From Streptomyces roseifaciens (lineage in GTDB: Bacteria > Actinomycetota > Actinomycetes > Streptomycetales > Streptomycetaceae): a stretch of DNA of 64,000 bases. The notes under the pieces were generated by a model, which was not told the DNA's origin, searched no databases, and worked only from the letters and a program-made list of their open reading frames with translations. Positions 41,244-50,345 of the stretch are shown here, in pieces. A program made the translations under genes and the position numbers. Location of the stretch: NCBI RefSeq assembly GCF_001445655.1, contig NZ_LNBE01000004.1, forward strand, positions 1,488,001-1,552,000, read 5' to 3'. The stretch's first letter is position 1; each line of letters starts with the position of its first letter.

Positions 41244-43871
41244 ATGAGCGAGCACCGCCGCAAGCCGCCGCCACAGCCTCAGGGTGGCGGACGAGCCGCG
41301 GCCAGGCGCGCGGCACAGCAGCCGGGTTCCGGCCGCCGCGCCGCGCCGACCAGCAGTTCCGCCGCGCGATCCGGTCGCGGCGAGACCGACCGGCACGGCA
41401 GCCGTGCCGAAGGCCGCCGTGCGACCCAGCGCGGCCCCGCGGCCGGCGGGCGCAGACGCGGCGGGGATCCCGGAGGAGGTTCCGGCGGGCGGCGCCCGGG
41501 CAAAAAGCGCTTCATCGACTATCCCCGGGCGGGCAAGGACGGCGCCAAGCGCTGGCTGCCCTCCTGGAAGCTGGTCCTCGGGACGGCTTTCACCTTCATC
41601 GGCCTGATCTTCGGCACCGTGGGCATCGCCCTGGCCGTGGTCCAGGTGCCGTCCGCCCAGCGGACCGCCCAGGTGCAGAAGAACGTCTACTACTGGGCCG
41701 ACGGCAAGCAGATGGTGGTCGCGGGCGGTGGTGCGCTCAACCGCCAGATCGTGCCGATCTCCAAGATCCCCCTGTCGATGCAGAGGGCGGTGATCTCGGC
41801 CGAGAACGCCAGCTTCTACAAGGACTGGGGCGTCGACCCGATGGGCATCGCGCGCGCCGTCGTGAAGATGGCGCAGGGCGGGGAGACCCAGAGCGGTTCG
41901 ACCATCACGCAGCAGTTCGTGAAGAACACGTACCTGAGCCAGGAGCAGACGCTCAAGCGCAAGGCCACCGAGCTGCTGATCTCCATAAAGGTGGGTGCCA
42001 CCAAGGACAAGGACGAGATCCTCGCGGGGTACCTCAACACCGCCTATTACGGGCGAGGGGCCTACGGGATCCAGGCCGCGGCACGCGCTTACTACGACAA
42101 GGACTGCAAGGACCTCACGCCGAGCGAGAGCGCGTTCCTCGCCGCCACGCTCAACGGCCCCAACCTGTACGACCCGTACGGCGGCCAGGGCCCGGCGGCC
42201 ACCGCGGAGAAGAACACCAAGCGGGCCACCGACCGCTGGAAGTGGACCCTGGACCGCGAGGTCGAGACGGGCAACATGAAGGCGACCGACCGCGACATGT
42301 GGGTCGGCAAGGGCTTCCCGACCCCCCAGAAGCCCAAGCCCGCGACGAACCGCGCCGGTCAGATCGGCTACCTCACCGACCTCGCCGACAACTACGTCGT
42401 CGCCCACTCCGGCATCAGCAAGACCCAGCTGGACCGCGGCGGCTACCAGATCTACACGACCTTCGACCGGGACAAGGTCGGCGCCCTGGCGAAGTCGGTC
42501 GAGGACGTCCGCAAGGCGAACATCAAGCCGGACGTGCGGGAGCGCGACAAGTTCGTGCAGTTCGGCGGGGCCTCCGTCGACCCCAGGACCGGCAAGATCG
42601 TCGCCATCTACGGCGGCGAGAACGCGCTGGAGCACTACACCAACAACGCCGACTACACCGGTGTGCAGGTGGGCTCGACCTTCAAGCCCTTCGTGCTCGC
42701 CGCGGCCATGTCGCACGGCAAGCGCAACCCGGCCCTGGGCCGGCAGCAGAGCGACAGCCAGCGCACGCTCGTCTCTCCCGACAGCATCTACAACGGCAAC
42801 AACAAGGTGACGCTGCGGGAGTACAACGGCAAGATCTGGCACGACAACGACGGCAGCGAGTGGCACCAGAAGAACGACGGTGAAGAGGACAAGGGCCTCG
42901 TCACCCTGCGCACCGCCATGCAGTACTCGGTGAACACCCCCTTCATCCAGCTCGGCATGGACGTCGGCACGGACCTGGTCAAGGAGGCCGCCCTGCGGGC
43001 CGGCCTGGACAAGGACCAGCTCTCCGCCACCACGCCCACCTTCTCGCTCGGCACATCGGCGCCCAGCGCGATCCGGCTGGCCGGTTCCTACGCCACCTTC
43101 GCCGCCAGCGGCAAGCAGATCGACCCGTACTCGGTCGAGAAGGTCGAGCGGGACGGCAGGGCGGTCTACGCGCACGAGATGAAGTCGGACACCGCGTTCT
43201 CGCCGAACGTGGCGAACAACGTCACCGACGTCCTCAAGACCGTCGTGGAGGAGGGCACGGGCACCTCGGCCAAGCTCGCCGGCGGCCGTCCGGCCGCGGG
43301 CAAGACGGGTACGACGGACGAGAACCGCTCCGCCTGGTTCGCGGGCTACACCCCGCAGCTGTCCACGGCGATCGGCATGTACCGGGTCGACCCCAACGCC
43401 AAGAAGCAGGAGTTCCTGTCGATGCGCGGCGTGGGCGGCAAGGAGACCATCCACGGTGCGTCGTTCCCGGCGGAGATCTGGGCCGACTACATGAACGCCG
43501 CGCTCAAGGGCCAGCCGATCGAGCAGTTCGAGCCGGCGCAGCCGCTCGGCGAGAAGATCTTCGGTGACGGCGCCAGCCCCTCCCCCAGCGCTCCCCCCTC
43601 CGCGCCCCCGTCGCCGTCCGCTTCCCCGTCCGGTACGCCGTCGAAGTCCGCCTCGCCGAGCCCGTCGGCGAGCCGTTCCTGCTCGGTGTTCGACTTCCGC
43701 TGCAAGCACGGTGGGAGCAACGGCGGGAAGGACGGCGGGAAGGACGGTGGCACCACCGGTGGTCCCGGTGGCGGACCGGCCGGCGGTTCCGGCGGGCCGG
43801 GCGAGTCGCCGTCGCCGGACGCCAGCAGGCGCCCCGGAGGCGGCGGCCTCTTCGGTGGCATGAACGGCTGA
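41244..43871 (+). CDS. Bifunctional penicillin-binding protein (GT51 plus transpeptidase)
   Basis: 875 residues from ATG 41244, with GAGGAG about 10 bases upstream. A basic disordered N-terminus (about 1-105) precedes one membrane helix (LVLGTAFTFIGLIFGTVGIA). The glycosyltransferase domain has AVISAENASFYKDWGVD (catalytic Glu kept; the usual Asp and His after it are Asn and Asp) and GSTITQQFVKN. The transpeptidase has STFK, SVN and KTG motifs. The C-terminus is a Ser/Pro then Gly-rich tail with a Cys pair (CSVFDFRC). It polymerises and cross-links peptidoglycan outside the membrane. Confidence 0.95.
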   Translation: MSEHRRKPPPQPQGGGRAAARRAAQQPGSGRRAAPTSSSAARSGRGETDRHGSRAEGRRATQRGPAAGGRRRGGDPGGGSGGRRPGKKRFIDYPRAGKDGAKRWLPSWKLVLGTAFTFIGLIFGTVGIALAVVQVPSAQRTAQVQKNVYYWADGKQMVVAGGGALNRQIVPISKIPLSMQRAVISAENASFYKDWGVDPMGIARAVVKMAQGGETQSGSTITQQFVKNTYLSQEQTLKRKATELLISIKVGATKDKDEILAGYLNTAYYGRGAYGIQAAARAYYDKDCKDLTPSESAFLAATLNGPNLYDPYGGQGPAATAEKNTKRATDRWKWTLDREVETGNMKATDRDMWVGKGFPTPQKPKPATNRAGQIGYLTDLADNYVVAHSGISKTQLDRGGYQIYTTFDRDKVGALAKSVEDVRKANIKPDVRERDKFVQFGGASVDPRTGKIVAIYGGENALEHYTNNADYTGVQVGSTFKPFVLAAAMSHGKRNPALGRQQSDSQRTLVSPDSIYNGNNKVTLREYNGKIWHDNDGSEWHQKNDGEEDKGLVTLRTAMQYSVNTPFIQLGMDVGTDLVKEAALRAGLDKDQLSATTPTFSLGTSAPSAIRLAGSYATFAASGKQIDPYSVEKVERDGRAVYAHEMKSDTAFSPNVANNVTDVLKTVVEEGTGTSAKLAGGRPAAGKTGTTDENRSAWFAGYTPQLSTAIGMYRVDPNAKKQEFLSMRGVGGKETIHGASFPAEIWADYMNAALKGQPIEQFEPAQPLGEKIFGDGASPSPSAPPSAPPSPSASPSGTPSKSASPSPSASRSCSVFDFRCKHGGSNGGKDGGKDGGTTGGPGGGPAGGSGGPGESPSPDASRRPGGGGLFGGMNG

Positions 43872-43904
43872 CCGGCCCGGACCCACGAGTCCGGCATCCT
43901 GCTC

Positions 43905-43940
43905 AGAGGGCCGTCCCGCGTTCGCGTGAGACGGCCCTCC
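43905..43940 (+). terminator. Hairpin downstream of the PBP gene
   Basis: GAGGGCCGTC (43906-43915) pairs with GACGGCCCTC (43930-43939). No T-run follows. A perfect DnaA box TTATCCACA is 4 bp further on at 43944-43952. Confidence 0.6.
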
Positions 43941-43992
43941 GAGTTATCCACAGGGTCCGGCAGTGCACAGGCACGTACGGCAGGATGGCCCC

Positions 43993-45492
43993 ATGAGGAG
44001 CGCGCGGGACGACGACCGGCAGGTGCGGCCCACCGATGAGGACGAGGTGGCGGCCGCAGGAAGCGAGCTCATCGGCGGGCCCGCCGGCAAGCGGGCGGTG
44101 CCCGGTGGGGGCTGGTGGACGCCGGTCCGTGTGATCGTGCTGGTGGCGATCGGGATGTTCGCCCTCGGCATGGTCCAGAAGCTCCCCTGCTACCAGTACG
44201 GGTGGTTCTTCGGCGCCACCACGCAGTACACCCACGCCTGCTATTCCGACATCCCGCACCTCTACAGCGGCCGTGGCTTCGACGCGGGCCTGATCCCGTA
44301 CTTCGACCGCATCCCCCAGGCCGTCTCCGGCGGCATGGACTATCTGGAATATCCGGTCCTCACCGGCCTGTTCATGCAGATCGCCGCCTGGCTCACCCCC
44401 GGCGGCGGCACCATCCAGCACCGCGAGCAGATCAACTGGCTGGTCAACGCCGGCATGCTGATGGCCTGCACCGCCGTGATCGCCCTCTGCTCGGCCCGTA
44501 CGCACCGGCGCCGGCCCTGGGACGCCCTGCTGATCGCCCTCGCGCCGGCCTTCGCCCTGACGGCCACCGTCAACTGGGACCTGTTCGCCGTCGCCCTCAC
44601 CGCCGCGGCGATGCTGATGTGGGCCCGCGGCAGGACGGTGCCCGCGGGCGTCCTCATCGGCCTGGCAGCCGCGGCGAAGCTCTATCCGCTGCTGCTCCTC
44701 GGCCCGCTCTTCGTGCTGTGCCTGCGGGCCGGGCGCATGAAGGCCTTCGTCGTGACCACCGCGTCCGCCGTGGCCGCCTGGCTGGTGGTGAACCTCCCGG
44801 TGATGCTCACGCACGACGCCGCCGGCTTCCACATCCGCGAGGGCTGGGCGAAGTTCTACACCTTCAGCCAGGAGCGCCCGATCGACTTCGGCTCGATCTG
44901 GCTGCTGATCTCCCAGCGGACGGGCAATCCCCTGGACGACGCCAATACGTACGTGAGCCTGCTGATGATCCTGGGCTGCCTGGCCCTGGTGGCCCTCGGC
45001 CTCTACGCCCCCAGGCGCCCGCGCTTCGCCCAGCTGGCCTTCCTCGTGGTGGCGCTCTTCATCCTCACCAACAAGGTCTATTCACCGCAGTACGTGCTCT
45101 GGCTCATCCCGCTCGCCGTGCTGGCGCGCCCCAAGTGGCGCGACTTCCTGATCTGGCAGGCCTGCGAGGTGCTGTACTTCCTCGGCATCTGGTCCTACCT
45201 CGCCTACACGGGCAGCGGCGACAAACACCAGGGCCTGCCCACGGAGGGCTATCAACTGGCCATCGCCCTGCACCTGCTGGGCACGCTGTACCTGTGCGCG
45301 GTCGTCGTGCGCGACATCCTCATGCCCGAGCGGGACGTCGTCCGCCGGGACGGCTCCGACGACCCCTCCGGCGGCATCCTCGACGGGGCCCCGGACGTCG
45401 TCGCGCTGGGCTCCGCGCACACGCCGACGTACGCGGAGCGGTCCGTGGGCGCGAGCGTGCGCTGGGGGACCGGCAGCCGCCCGCCGGCGTAG
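43993..45492 (+). CDS. GT87-type polyprenyl-phosphate-dependent glycosyltransferase
   Basis: 499 residues from ATG 43993. It has 10-12 membrane segments with the GT87-like pattern: an Asp-containing loop before the second helix region (YSDIPHLYSGRGF), MDYLEYPVLTGLF, and later KVYSPQYVLWLIPLAVLA. These enzymes use polyprenyl-phosphate sugars to build exported glycans or glycolipids. The charged N-terminal 40 residues and the C-terminal tail are cytoplasmic. The exact product is unknown. It lies between PBP and cell-wall genes. Confidence 0.85.
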   Translation: MRSARDDDRQVRPTDEDEVAAAGSELIGGPAGKRAVPGGGWWTPVRVIVLVAIGMFALGMVQKLPCYQYGWFFGATTQYTHACYSDIPHLYSGRGFDAGLIPYFDRIPQAVSGGMDYLEYPVLTGLFMQIAAWLTPGGGTIQHREQINWLVNAGMLMACTAVIALCSARTHRRRPWDALLIALAPAFALTATVNWDLFAVALTAAAMLMWARGRTVPAGVLIGLAAAAKLYPLLLLGPLFVLCLRAGRMKAFVVTTASAVAAWLVVNLPVMLTHDAAGFHIREGWAKFYTFSQERPIDFGSIWLLISQRTGNPLDDANTYVSLLMILGCLALVALGLYAPRRPRFAQLAFLVVALFILTNKVYSPQYVLWLIPLAVLARPKWRDFLIWQACEVLYFLGIWSYLAYTGSGDKHQGLPTEGYQLAIALHLLGTLYLCAVVVRDILMPERDVVRRDGSDDPSGGILDGAPDVVALGSAHTPTYAERSVGASVRWGTGSRPPA

Positions 45493-45537
45493 GGGGGGCG
45501 GCCGCCCGGGCCCGTCGACCCGAAGGGAGGGGGTGGG

Positions 45538-46569
45538 TCAGTGGTCGACGAGACGGTCGAACGTCGTGGTGGTGTGCCGCAGCTTGGCCACCATCTCATC
45601 GCCGACCTGGGGGGTCGGCATGTCGTTCGGCACGAAGAGGATCGACACCTGCATGTGCGGGGGCTCCGCGAACCACAGCTGCTTGTCGGCCCAGTAGAAG
45701 GGCGACTGGTTGCGGTTCATGGTGGCGAGGCCCGCCCGGGCGACGCCCTTGGCCCGCGGCATCATGCCGTGCAGCGCCTTCGGCGCCTCCAGGCCCACGC
45801 CGTGCGAGGTGCCGCCCGCCACGACGACGAGGTGGCCGTCGGCGCCGACCTTCTGCTGGCGGTAGCCGAAGCGGTCGCCCTTGGACACGGGCGTCACGTC
45901 CAGGACCGCACCCTTGTAGTGGGTGGCGCCGTGGTCGCCGAGCCACAGCCGGGTGCCGATGCGGGCGCGGAAGCGGGTGTGCGGGTACTGCTGCTGCAGC
46001 CGCGCGAGTTCCTCGGACTTCAGGTGGCTGACGAACATGGTGTGCAGCGGCAGGCGTGCGTTGCGCAGCCGCTCCATCCACTCGGAGATCTCCTGGACGG
46101 CGTCCGAGCCGTCCGTGCGGTCCAGCGGCAGGTGGATGGCGAAGCCCTCCAGGCGCACGTCCTCTATGGCCGCGTGCAGCTTGGGCAGGTCCTCCTCGCT
46201 GATGCCGTGCCGCTTCATGGTGCTCATGACCTCGACGACGACGCGCGCGCCCACCAGGCCGCGCACCCCCTCGACCGAGGAGACGGACCGGATGGCCCGG
46301 TCCGGCAGCGGCACGGGCTCCTCGCCCAGCCGGAAGGGGGTGAGCACCAGCAGGTCACCGCTGAAGTAGTCCTTGATCCGGGCCGCTTCGTAGGTGGTGC
46401 CCACGGCGAGGACGTCCGAGCCGAAGCGTGCCGCCTCGTCGGCCAGCCGCTCGTTGCCGAAGCCGTATCCATTGCCCTTGCACACCGGGATGATGCCCGG
46501 GAACTGCTGGACGATGGTTTGCTGGTGCGCCCGCCAGCGCGCGGTGTCGACGTAGAGCGTGAGCGCCAT
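45538..46569 (-). CDS. Alanine racemase-like PLP protein
   Basis: 343 residues from ATG 46569; upstream in-frame codons are ignored as the family begins here. The N-terminal TIM-barrel shows the Lys motif PVCKGNGYGFG in place of the usual VVKADAYGHG, so PLP binding is likely. The C-terminal domain retains a recognisable GDRFGYRQQ segment. Homologs occur next to FemX in Streptomyces. Whether it racemises alanine is unknown; a role linked to peptide bridges or D-amino acids is an inference. Confidence 0.8.
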   Translation of the reverse strand: MALTLYVDTARWRAHQQTIVQQFPGIIPVCKGNGYGFGNERLADEAARFGSDVLAVGTTYEAARIKDYFSGDLLVLTPFRLGEEPVPLPDRAIRSVSSVEGVRGLVGARVVVEVMSTMKRHGISEEDLPKLHAAIEDVRLEGFAIHLPLDRTDGSDAVQEISEWMERLRNARLPLHTMFVSHLKSEELARLQQQYPHTRFRARIGTRLWLGDHGATHYKGAVLDVTPVSKGDRFGYRQQKVGADGHLVVVAGGTSHGVGLEAPKALHGMMPRAKGVARAGLATMNRNQSPFYWADKQLWFAEPPHMQVSILFVPNDMPTPQVGDEMVAKLRHTTTTFDRLVDH

Positions 46570-46650
46570 GGCCCGTCCCGGAACCTTTCCCTGTGCCTGC
46601 TGGATGCTGTGCTTGCTGAACGCGCGGGATCGCACGACCCCGGGAGAACG

Positions 46651-47769
46651 TCAGCGGCGCGACATGTACATGTCGAGGGCCTTGTGGAGCAGCTTGTTGA
46701 GCGGGAAGTCCCACTCGCCGAGGTACTCCGCGGCCTGGCCGCCCGTGCCGACCTTGAACTGGATGAGGCCGAAGAGGTGGTCGCTCTCGTCCAGGGAGTC
46801 GCCGATGCCGCGCAGGTCGTAGACGGTCGCGCCCAGCGCGTAGGCGTCGCGCAGCATCCGCCACTGCATGGCGTTGGAGGGGCGGACCTCGCGCTTGTGG
46901 TTGGCGGAGGCGCCGTACGAGTACCAGACGTGCCCGCCGACGATCAGCATCGTCGCGGCCGCGACGGCCTCGCCCTCGTGCACCGCGAAGTACAGCCGCA
47001 TGCGGTTGGGGTCCTCGGTGTTGAGGGCCGTCCACATGCGCTGGAAGTAGCTCAGCGGCCGCGGGCGGAACTTGTCGCGCTCCGCGGTGATCTCGTACAG
47101 GTGCTGCCAGGTGGGCAGGTCCTCGTAGCCGCCCTGGACCACCTCGACGCCGGCCTTCTCGGCCTTCTTGATGTTGCGGCGCCACAGCTGGTTGAAGTTC
47201 TTGTGGACGTCCTCGAGCGAGCGGTTCGCCAGGGGCACCTGGAAGACGTACCGCGGCTGGACGTCACCGAAGCCGGCGCCGCCGTCCTCGCCCTGCTGCC
47301 AGCCCATCCGGCGCAGCTGGTCGGCGACCTCGAAGGCGCGCGGCTCGATGAAGGTCGCCTCGACGTCGCGCAGGCGCTTGACGTCCGGGTCGGAGATGCC
47401 GGACTTGATCGCGTTGGCGTCCCAGCGCCGGATGACGACCGGCGGGCCCATCTTCACGGAGAAGGCGCCCTGCTGCTTGAGGTGGGCGAGCATGGGCTGC
47501 AGCCAGTCGGCGAGGTTCGGCGAGAACCAGTTGATCACCGGGCCCTCGGGCAGATAGGCCAGGTAGCGCTTGATCTTGGGCAGCTGGCGGTAGAGCACCA
47601 TGCCCGCGCCGACCATCTGCCCGGTCTTGTCGAACCAGCCCAGGCTCTCCGAGCGCCACTCCGCCTTGACATCGGCCCACGCCGGCACCTGCATGTGACT
47701 GGCCGCGGGCAGGCTCTGGATATATGCCAGATGCTGCTCTCGGCTGATTGTCCTCAGGGTCAGACTCAT
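46651..47769 (-). CDS. femX: FemX-like lipid II aminoacyltransferase
   Basis: 372 residues. The FemABX fold consists of two GNAT-like halves; the signature regions NFNQLWRRNIKKAEKAGVEV and GGHVWYSYGASANHKRE, with YLGEWDFPLNKLLHKALDMY at the end, are clear. FemX-type enzymes use aminoacyl-tRNA to add Gly to the stem peptide; Streptomyces walls carry a single Gly bridge. The gene lies 81 bp upstream of the alanine racemase-like gene on the same strand. Confidence 0.9.
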   Translation of the reverse strand: MSLTLRTISREQHLAYIQSLPAASHMQVPAWADVKAEWRSESLGWFDKTGQMVGAGMVLYRQLPKIKRYLAYLPEGPVINWFSPNLADWLQPMLAHLKQQGAFSVKMGPPVVIRRWDANAIKSGISDPDVKRLRDVEATFIEPRAFEVADQLRRMGWQQGEDGGAGFGDVQPRYVFQVPLANRSLEDVHKNFNQLWRRNIKKAEKAGVEVVQGGYEDLPTWQHLYEITAERDKFRPRPLSYFQRMWTALNTEDPNRMRLYFAVHEGEAVAAATMLIVGGHVWYSYGASANHKREVRPSNAMQWRMLRDAYALGATVYDLRGIGDSLDESDHLFGLIQFKVGTGGQAAEYLGEWDFPLNKLLHKALDMYMSRR

Positions 47770-47894
47770 GCGGGGCGCTCCTCGGCAGGTGTGTCCCCAT
47801 GGTCGGGGCTCCGGCTCTCGCGGCGAAGCCTACTGCGACAGGGACGCACACCGTTGGGGCGCCCGTTCGGGTGTACGGCCGGGTGGGCCCCGCG

Positions 47895-48224
47895 CTATCC
47901 GATCACACCCCCGAAGAGACCCCCGTGGGCCATGCCCAGGAAGAAGCCGAAGGCGGACGCTCCCAGTCCGATGATCAGCAGGAAGCGCTCGCCCGTCGTG
48001 GCCGAGATGTACTGGCCGTACGCACCGGTGAGGATGCCCACCAGCCCGCTCCACGAGCTGAGCAGGTGCAGGTTGTTGAAGGCCGAGGAAACGAAGGCGA
48101 GCACTCCGAGCACCAGCGTCACGGCGACGAAGGTGTTCTCGAGCGGATGCGGCTTTCCGTCGCTGTTGAGCACGGCATTGATCAAAGAACGGGGGCCGCG
48201 GGACTGGCGCACTGCCTGTGTCAT
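47895..48224 (-). CDS. Small conserved membrane protein
   Basis: 109 residues from ATG 48224, preceded by AGGAGGTAGCCCC, an excellent RBS. Three hydrophobic segments (FVAVTLVLGVLAFVSSAF, WSGLVGILTGAYGQYI, FLLIIGLGASAFGFFLGMAH) suggest an integral membrane protein. The family is conserved beside rpsF in Streptomyces. The function is unknown. Confidence 0.85.
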   Translation of the reverse strand: MTQAVRQSRGPRSLINAVLNSDGKPHPLENTFVAVTLVLGVLAFVSSAFNNLHLLSSWSGLVGILTGAYGQYISATTGERFLLIIGLGASAFGFFLGMAHGGLFGGVIG

Positions 48225-48503
48225 GGGGCTACCTCCTCCTGAAGGCGACCGGCGCATTGTTGCGCCGGTCACATCCGGTGCGTACAGATTGCGGGTCCGC
48301 GCGGCCGGATTTCAACCGGAAGCCGGAGTGCGGGTACTCTGTACGGTCTGCACCGGTGTCTGCCCAGACCAGCTTCGGTCCTCTGGGGCAACCCAGGGAC
48401 TTTCCGCTGATTGTCAGTGTCGGCCGATACCGTTGTTCACGCATCACGACCCTCCTGCCACGGAACGACCGTGGCCGCTGAGTCCAAAGGAGGTGGGTTC
48501 CAC

Positions 48504-48794
48504 ATGCGTCACTACGAGGTGATGGTCATCCTCGACCCCGATCTCGAGGAGCGCGCTGTCTCCCCGCTGATCGAGAACTTCCTCTCCGTCGTCCGTGAGG
48601 GCAACGGAAAGGTCGAGAAGGTCGACACCTGGGGCCGTCGTCGTCTCTCGTACGAGATCAAGAAGAAGCCCGAGGGCATCTACTCGGTCATCGACCTGCA
48701 GGCCACGCCTGCGGTCGTCAAGGAGCTCGACCGCCAGATGAACCTGAACGAGTCGGTCCTCCGGACCAAGGTCCTCCGTCCCGAGACCCACTGA
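48504..48794 (+). CDS. rpsF: 30S ribosomal protein bS6
   Basis: 96 residues from ATG 48504, with AAAGGAGGTG 7 bases upstream. [17 protein letters not shown] and [19 protein letters not shown] are characteristic. bS6 forms a pair with bS18 on 16S rRNA. First gene of the rpsF-ssb-rpsR-rplI operon. Confidence 0.97.
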   Translation: MRHYEVMVILDPDLEERAVSPLIENFLSVVREGNGKVEKVDTWGRRRLSYEIKKKPEGIYSVIDLQATPAVVKELDRQMNLNESVLRTKVLRPETH

Positions 48795-48875
48795 ACCCCA
48801 GCGGTTCAGAGGTAATCGGGCTGTAGCTCAACGAGTAGCAAGCAGCCAGCAGCACACCCGCCGAGAGGTTCACCC

Positions 48876-49451
48876 ATGGCAGGCGAGACCGTCATCACGG
48901 TCGTCGGCAATCTCGTCGACGACCCCGAGCTGCGCTTCACCCCGTCCGGTGCGGCGGTCGCGAAGTTCCGCGTCGCGTCCACTCCCCGCACCTTCGACCG
49001 CCAGACCAACGAGTGGAAGGACGGCGAGAGCCTCTTCCTCACGTGCTCGGTGTGGCGTCAGGCGGCGGAGAACGTCGCCGAGTCGCTCCAGCGCGGCATG
49101 CGCGTCATCGTGCAGGGCCGTCTGAAGCAGCGGTCCTACGAGGACCGCGAGGGCGTCAAGCGCACGGTCTACGAGCTCGACGTCGAAGAGGTCGGCGCCA
49201 GCCTGAAGAACGCCACGGCGAAGGTCACCAAGACCGCGGGTCGCGGTGGCCAGGGTGGCTACGGCGGTGGCCAGCAGCAGGGCGGCTGGAGCGGTGGCTC
49301 CGGCGGTCAGCAGCAGGGCGGCGGCGGTGCTCCCGCCGACGACCCCTGGGCCACCAGCGCGCCGTCCGGCGGCCAGCAGGGCGGCGGCGGAGGCGGCTGG
49401 GGCGGCGGCCCCGGCAACTCCGGCGGCTACTCGGACGAGCCGCCCTTCTAA
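48876..49451 (+). CDS. ssb: Single-stranded DNA-binding protein
   Basis: 191 residues from ATG 48876, with GAGAGG about 7 bases upstream. The OB fold ([20 protein letters not shown] to about 110) is followed by a Gly/Gln-rich tail and the acidic tip SDEPPF, which recruits repair and replication partners. The location between rpsF and rpsR is standard. The leader upstream can fold into a tRNA-like hairpin. Confidence 0.97.
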   Translation: MAGETVITVVGNLVDDPELRFTPSGAAVAKFRVASTPRTFDRQTNEWKDGESLFLTCSVWRQAAENVAESLQRGMRVIVQGRLKQRSYEDREGVKRTVYELDVEEVGASLKNATAKVTKTAGRGGQGGYGGGQQQGGWSGGSGGQQQGGGGAPADDPWATSAPSGGQQGGGGGGWGGGPGNSGGYSDEPPF

Positions 49452-49495
49452 GGGCGAGCAGCACACAAACTTCTTGATCACACAGGAGAGAAACG

Positions 49496-49732
49496 ATGGC
49501 GAAGCCCCCGCCGCGCAAGCCTAAGAAGAAGGTCTGCGCTTTCTGCAAGGACAAGACCGCTTACGTGGACTACAAGGACACGAACATGCTGCGGAAGTTC
49601 ATTTCCGACCGCGGCAAGATCCGTGCCCGTCGCGTGACCGGCAACTGCACCCAGCACCAGCGTGACGTCGCCACGGCCGTGAAGAACAGCCGTGAGATGG
49701 CGCTGCTGCCCTACACCTCGTCCGCGCGATAA
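49496..49732 (+). CDS. rpsR: 30S ribosomal protein bS18, zinc-ribbon (C+) form
   Basis: 78 residues from ATG 49496, with GGAGAG upstream. It carries CAFC (C14/C17) and CTQH (C51/H54), a zinc-binding set. Streptomyces usually have a second, Cys-less bS18 under zinc (Zur) control; this is the zinc-requiring housekeeping copy, located with ssb and rplI. Confidence 0.96.
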   Translation: MAKPPPRKPKKKVCAFCKDKTAYVDYKDTNMLRKFISDRGKIRARRVTGNCTQHQRDVATAVKNSREMALLPYTSSAR

Positions 49733-49750
49733 GGGAAGGGTGACCAACTA

Positions 49751-50197
49751 ATGAAGATCATCCTCACCCACGAGGTCTCCGGCCTCGGCACCGCCGGTGA
49801 CGTCGTCGACGTCAAGGACGGCTACGCCCGCAACTACCTGGTCCCGCGCGGTTTCGCGATCCGCTGGACCAAGGGTGGCGAGCAGGACGTCGCTCAGATC
49901 CGCCGCGGTCGCAAGATCCGCGAGATCGCCACGATCGAGCAGGCCAACGAGGTCAAGGGTCAGCTGGAGGGCCTCAAGGTCCGCCTGGCCACCCGCTCCG
50001 GCGAGGCCGGCCGTCTGTTCGGCTCCGTGACCCAGGCCGACGTCGCTGCGGCGATCAAGGCTGCCGGTGGTCCGGCCGTCGACAAGCGCCGCGTCGAGGT
50101 GGGCTCGCCCATCAAGACCCTGGGCGCCCACCAGGTCTCCGTGCGTCTGCACGCCGACGTCGTTGCCAAGCTCGGCATCGAGGTCGTCGCTGCCTGA
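49751..50197 (+). CDS. rplI: 50S ribosomal protein bL9
   Basis: 148 residues from ATG 49751, with AAGGG about 10 bases upstream. [20 protein letters not shown] and [15 protein letters not shown] are diagnostic. Last gene of the ribosomal-ssb operon. Confidence 0.97.
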   Translation: MKIILTHEVSGLGTAGDVVDVKDGYARNYLVPRGFAIRWTKGGEQDVAQIRRGRKIREIATIEQANEVKGQLEGLKVRLATRSGEAGRLFGSVTQADVAAAIKAAGGPAVDKRRVEVGSPIKTLGAHQVSVRLHADVVAKLGIEVVAA

Positions 50198-50225
50198 TCA
50201 CCCACCGGTGATCGGTAGAGCCTGA

Positions 50226-50261
50226 AGGAGGGCCGTACCCCTGTGGGGGTGCGGCCCTCCT
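50226..50261 (+). terminator. Terminator downstream of rplI
   Basis: AGGAGGGCCGTACCCC (50226-50241) pairs with GGGGTGCGGCCCTCCT (50246-50261), with one mismatch. It ends the rpsF operon. Confidence 0.75.
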
Positions 50262-50345
50262 GCCGTTCGCGGCCTCCAAGCGTTCGCATCGGCCTTCTTC
50301 GCATCCTCTTCCGGGGTGCGTGCCTTCATCCGGGGATACGTTTCT

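Noticed and set aside
41001..43886. A 961-codon open frame antisense to the PBP gene
   Set aside because: The plus strand encodes intact PBP motifs; the antisense product is Arg/Gly-rich nonsense.
45541..48522. A 993-codon open frame antisense to the racemase-like and femX genes
   Set aside because: Crosses several real genes and their intergenic spaces without RBS or domains.
48817..48850. tRNA gene upstream of ssb
   Set aside because: Only the 5' half resembles a tRNA; no T arm or acceptor partner can be formed.
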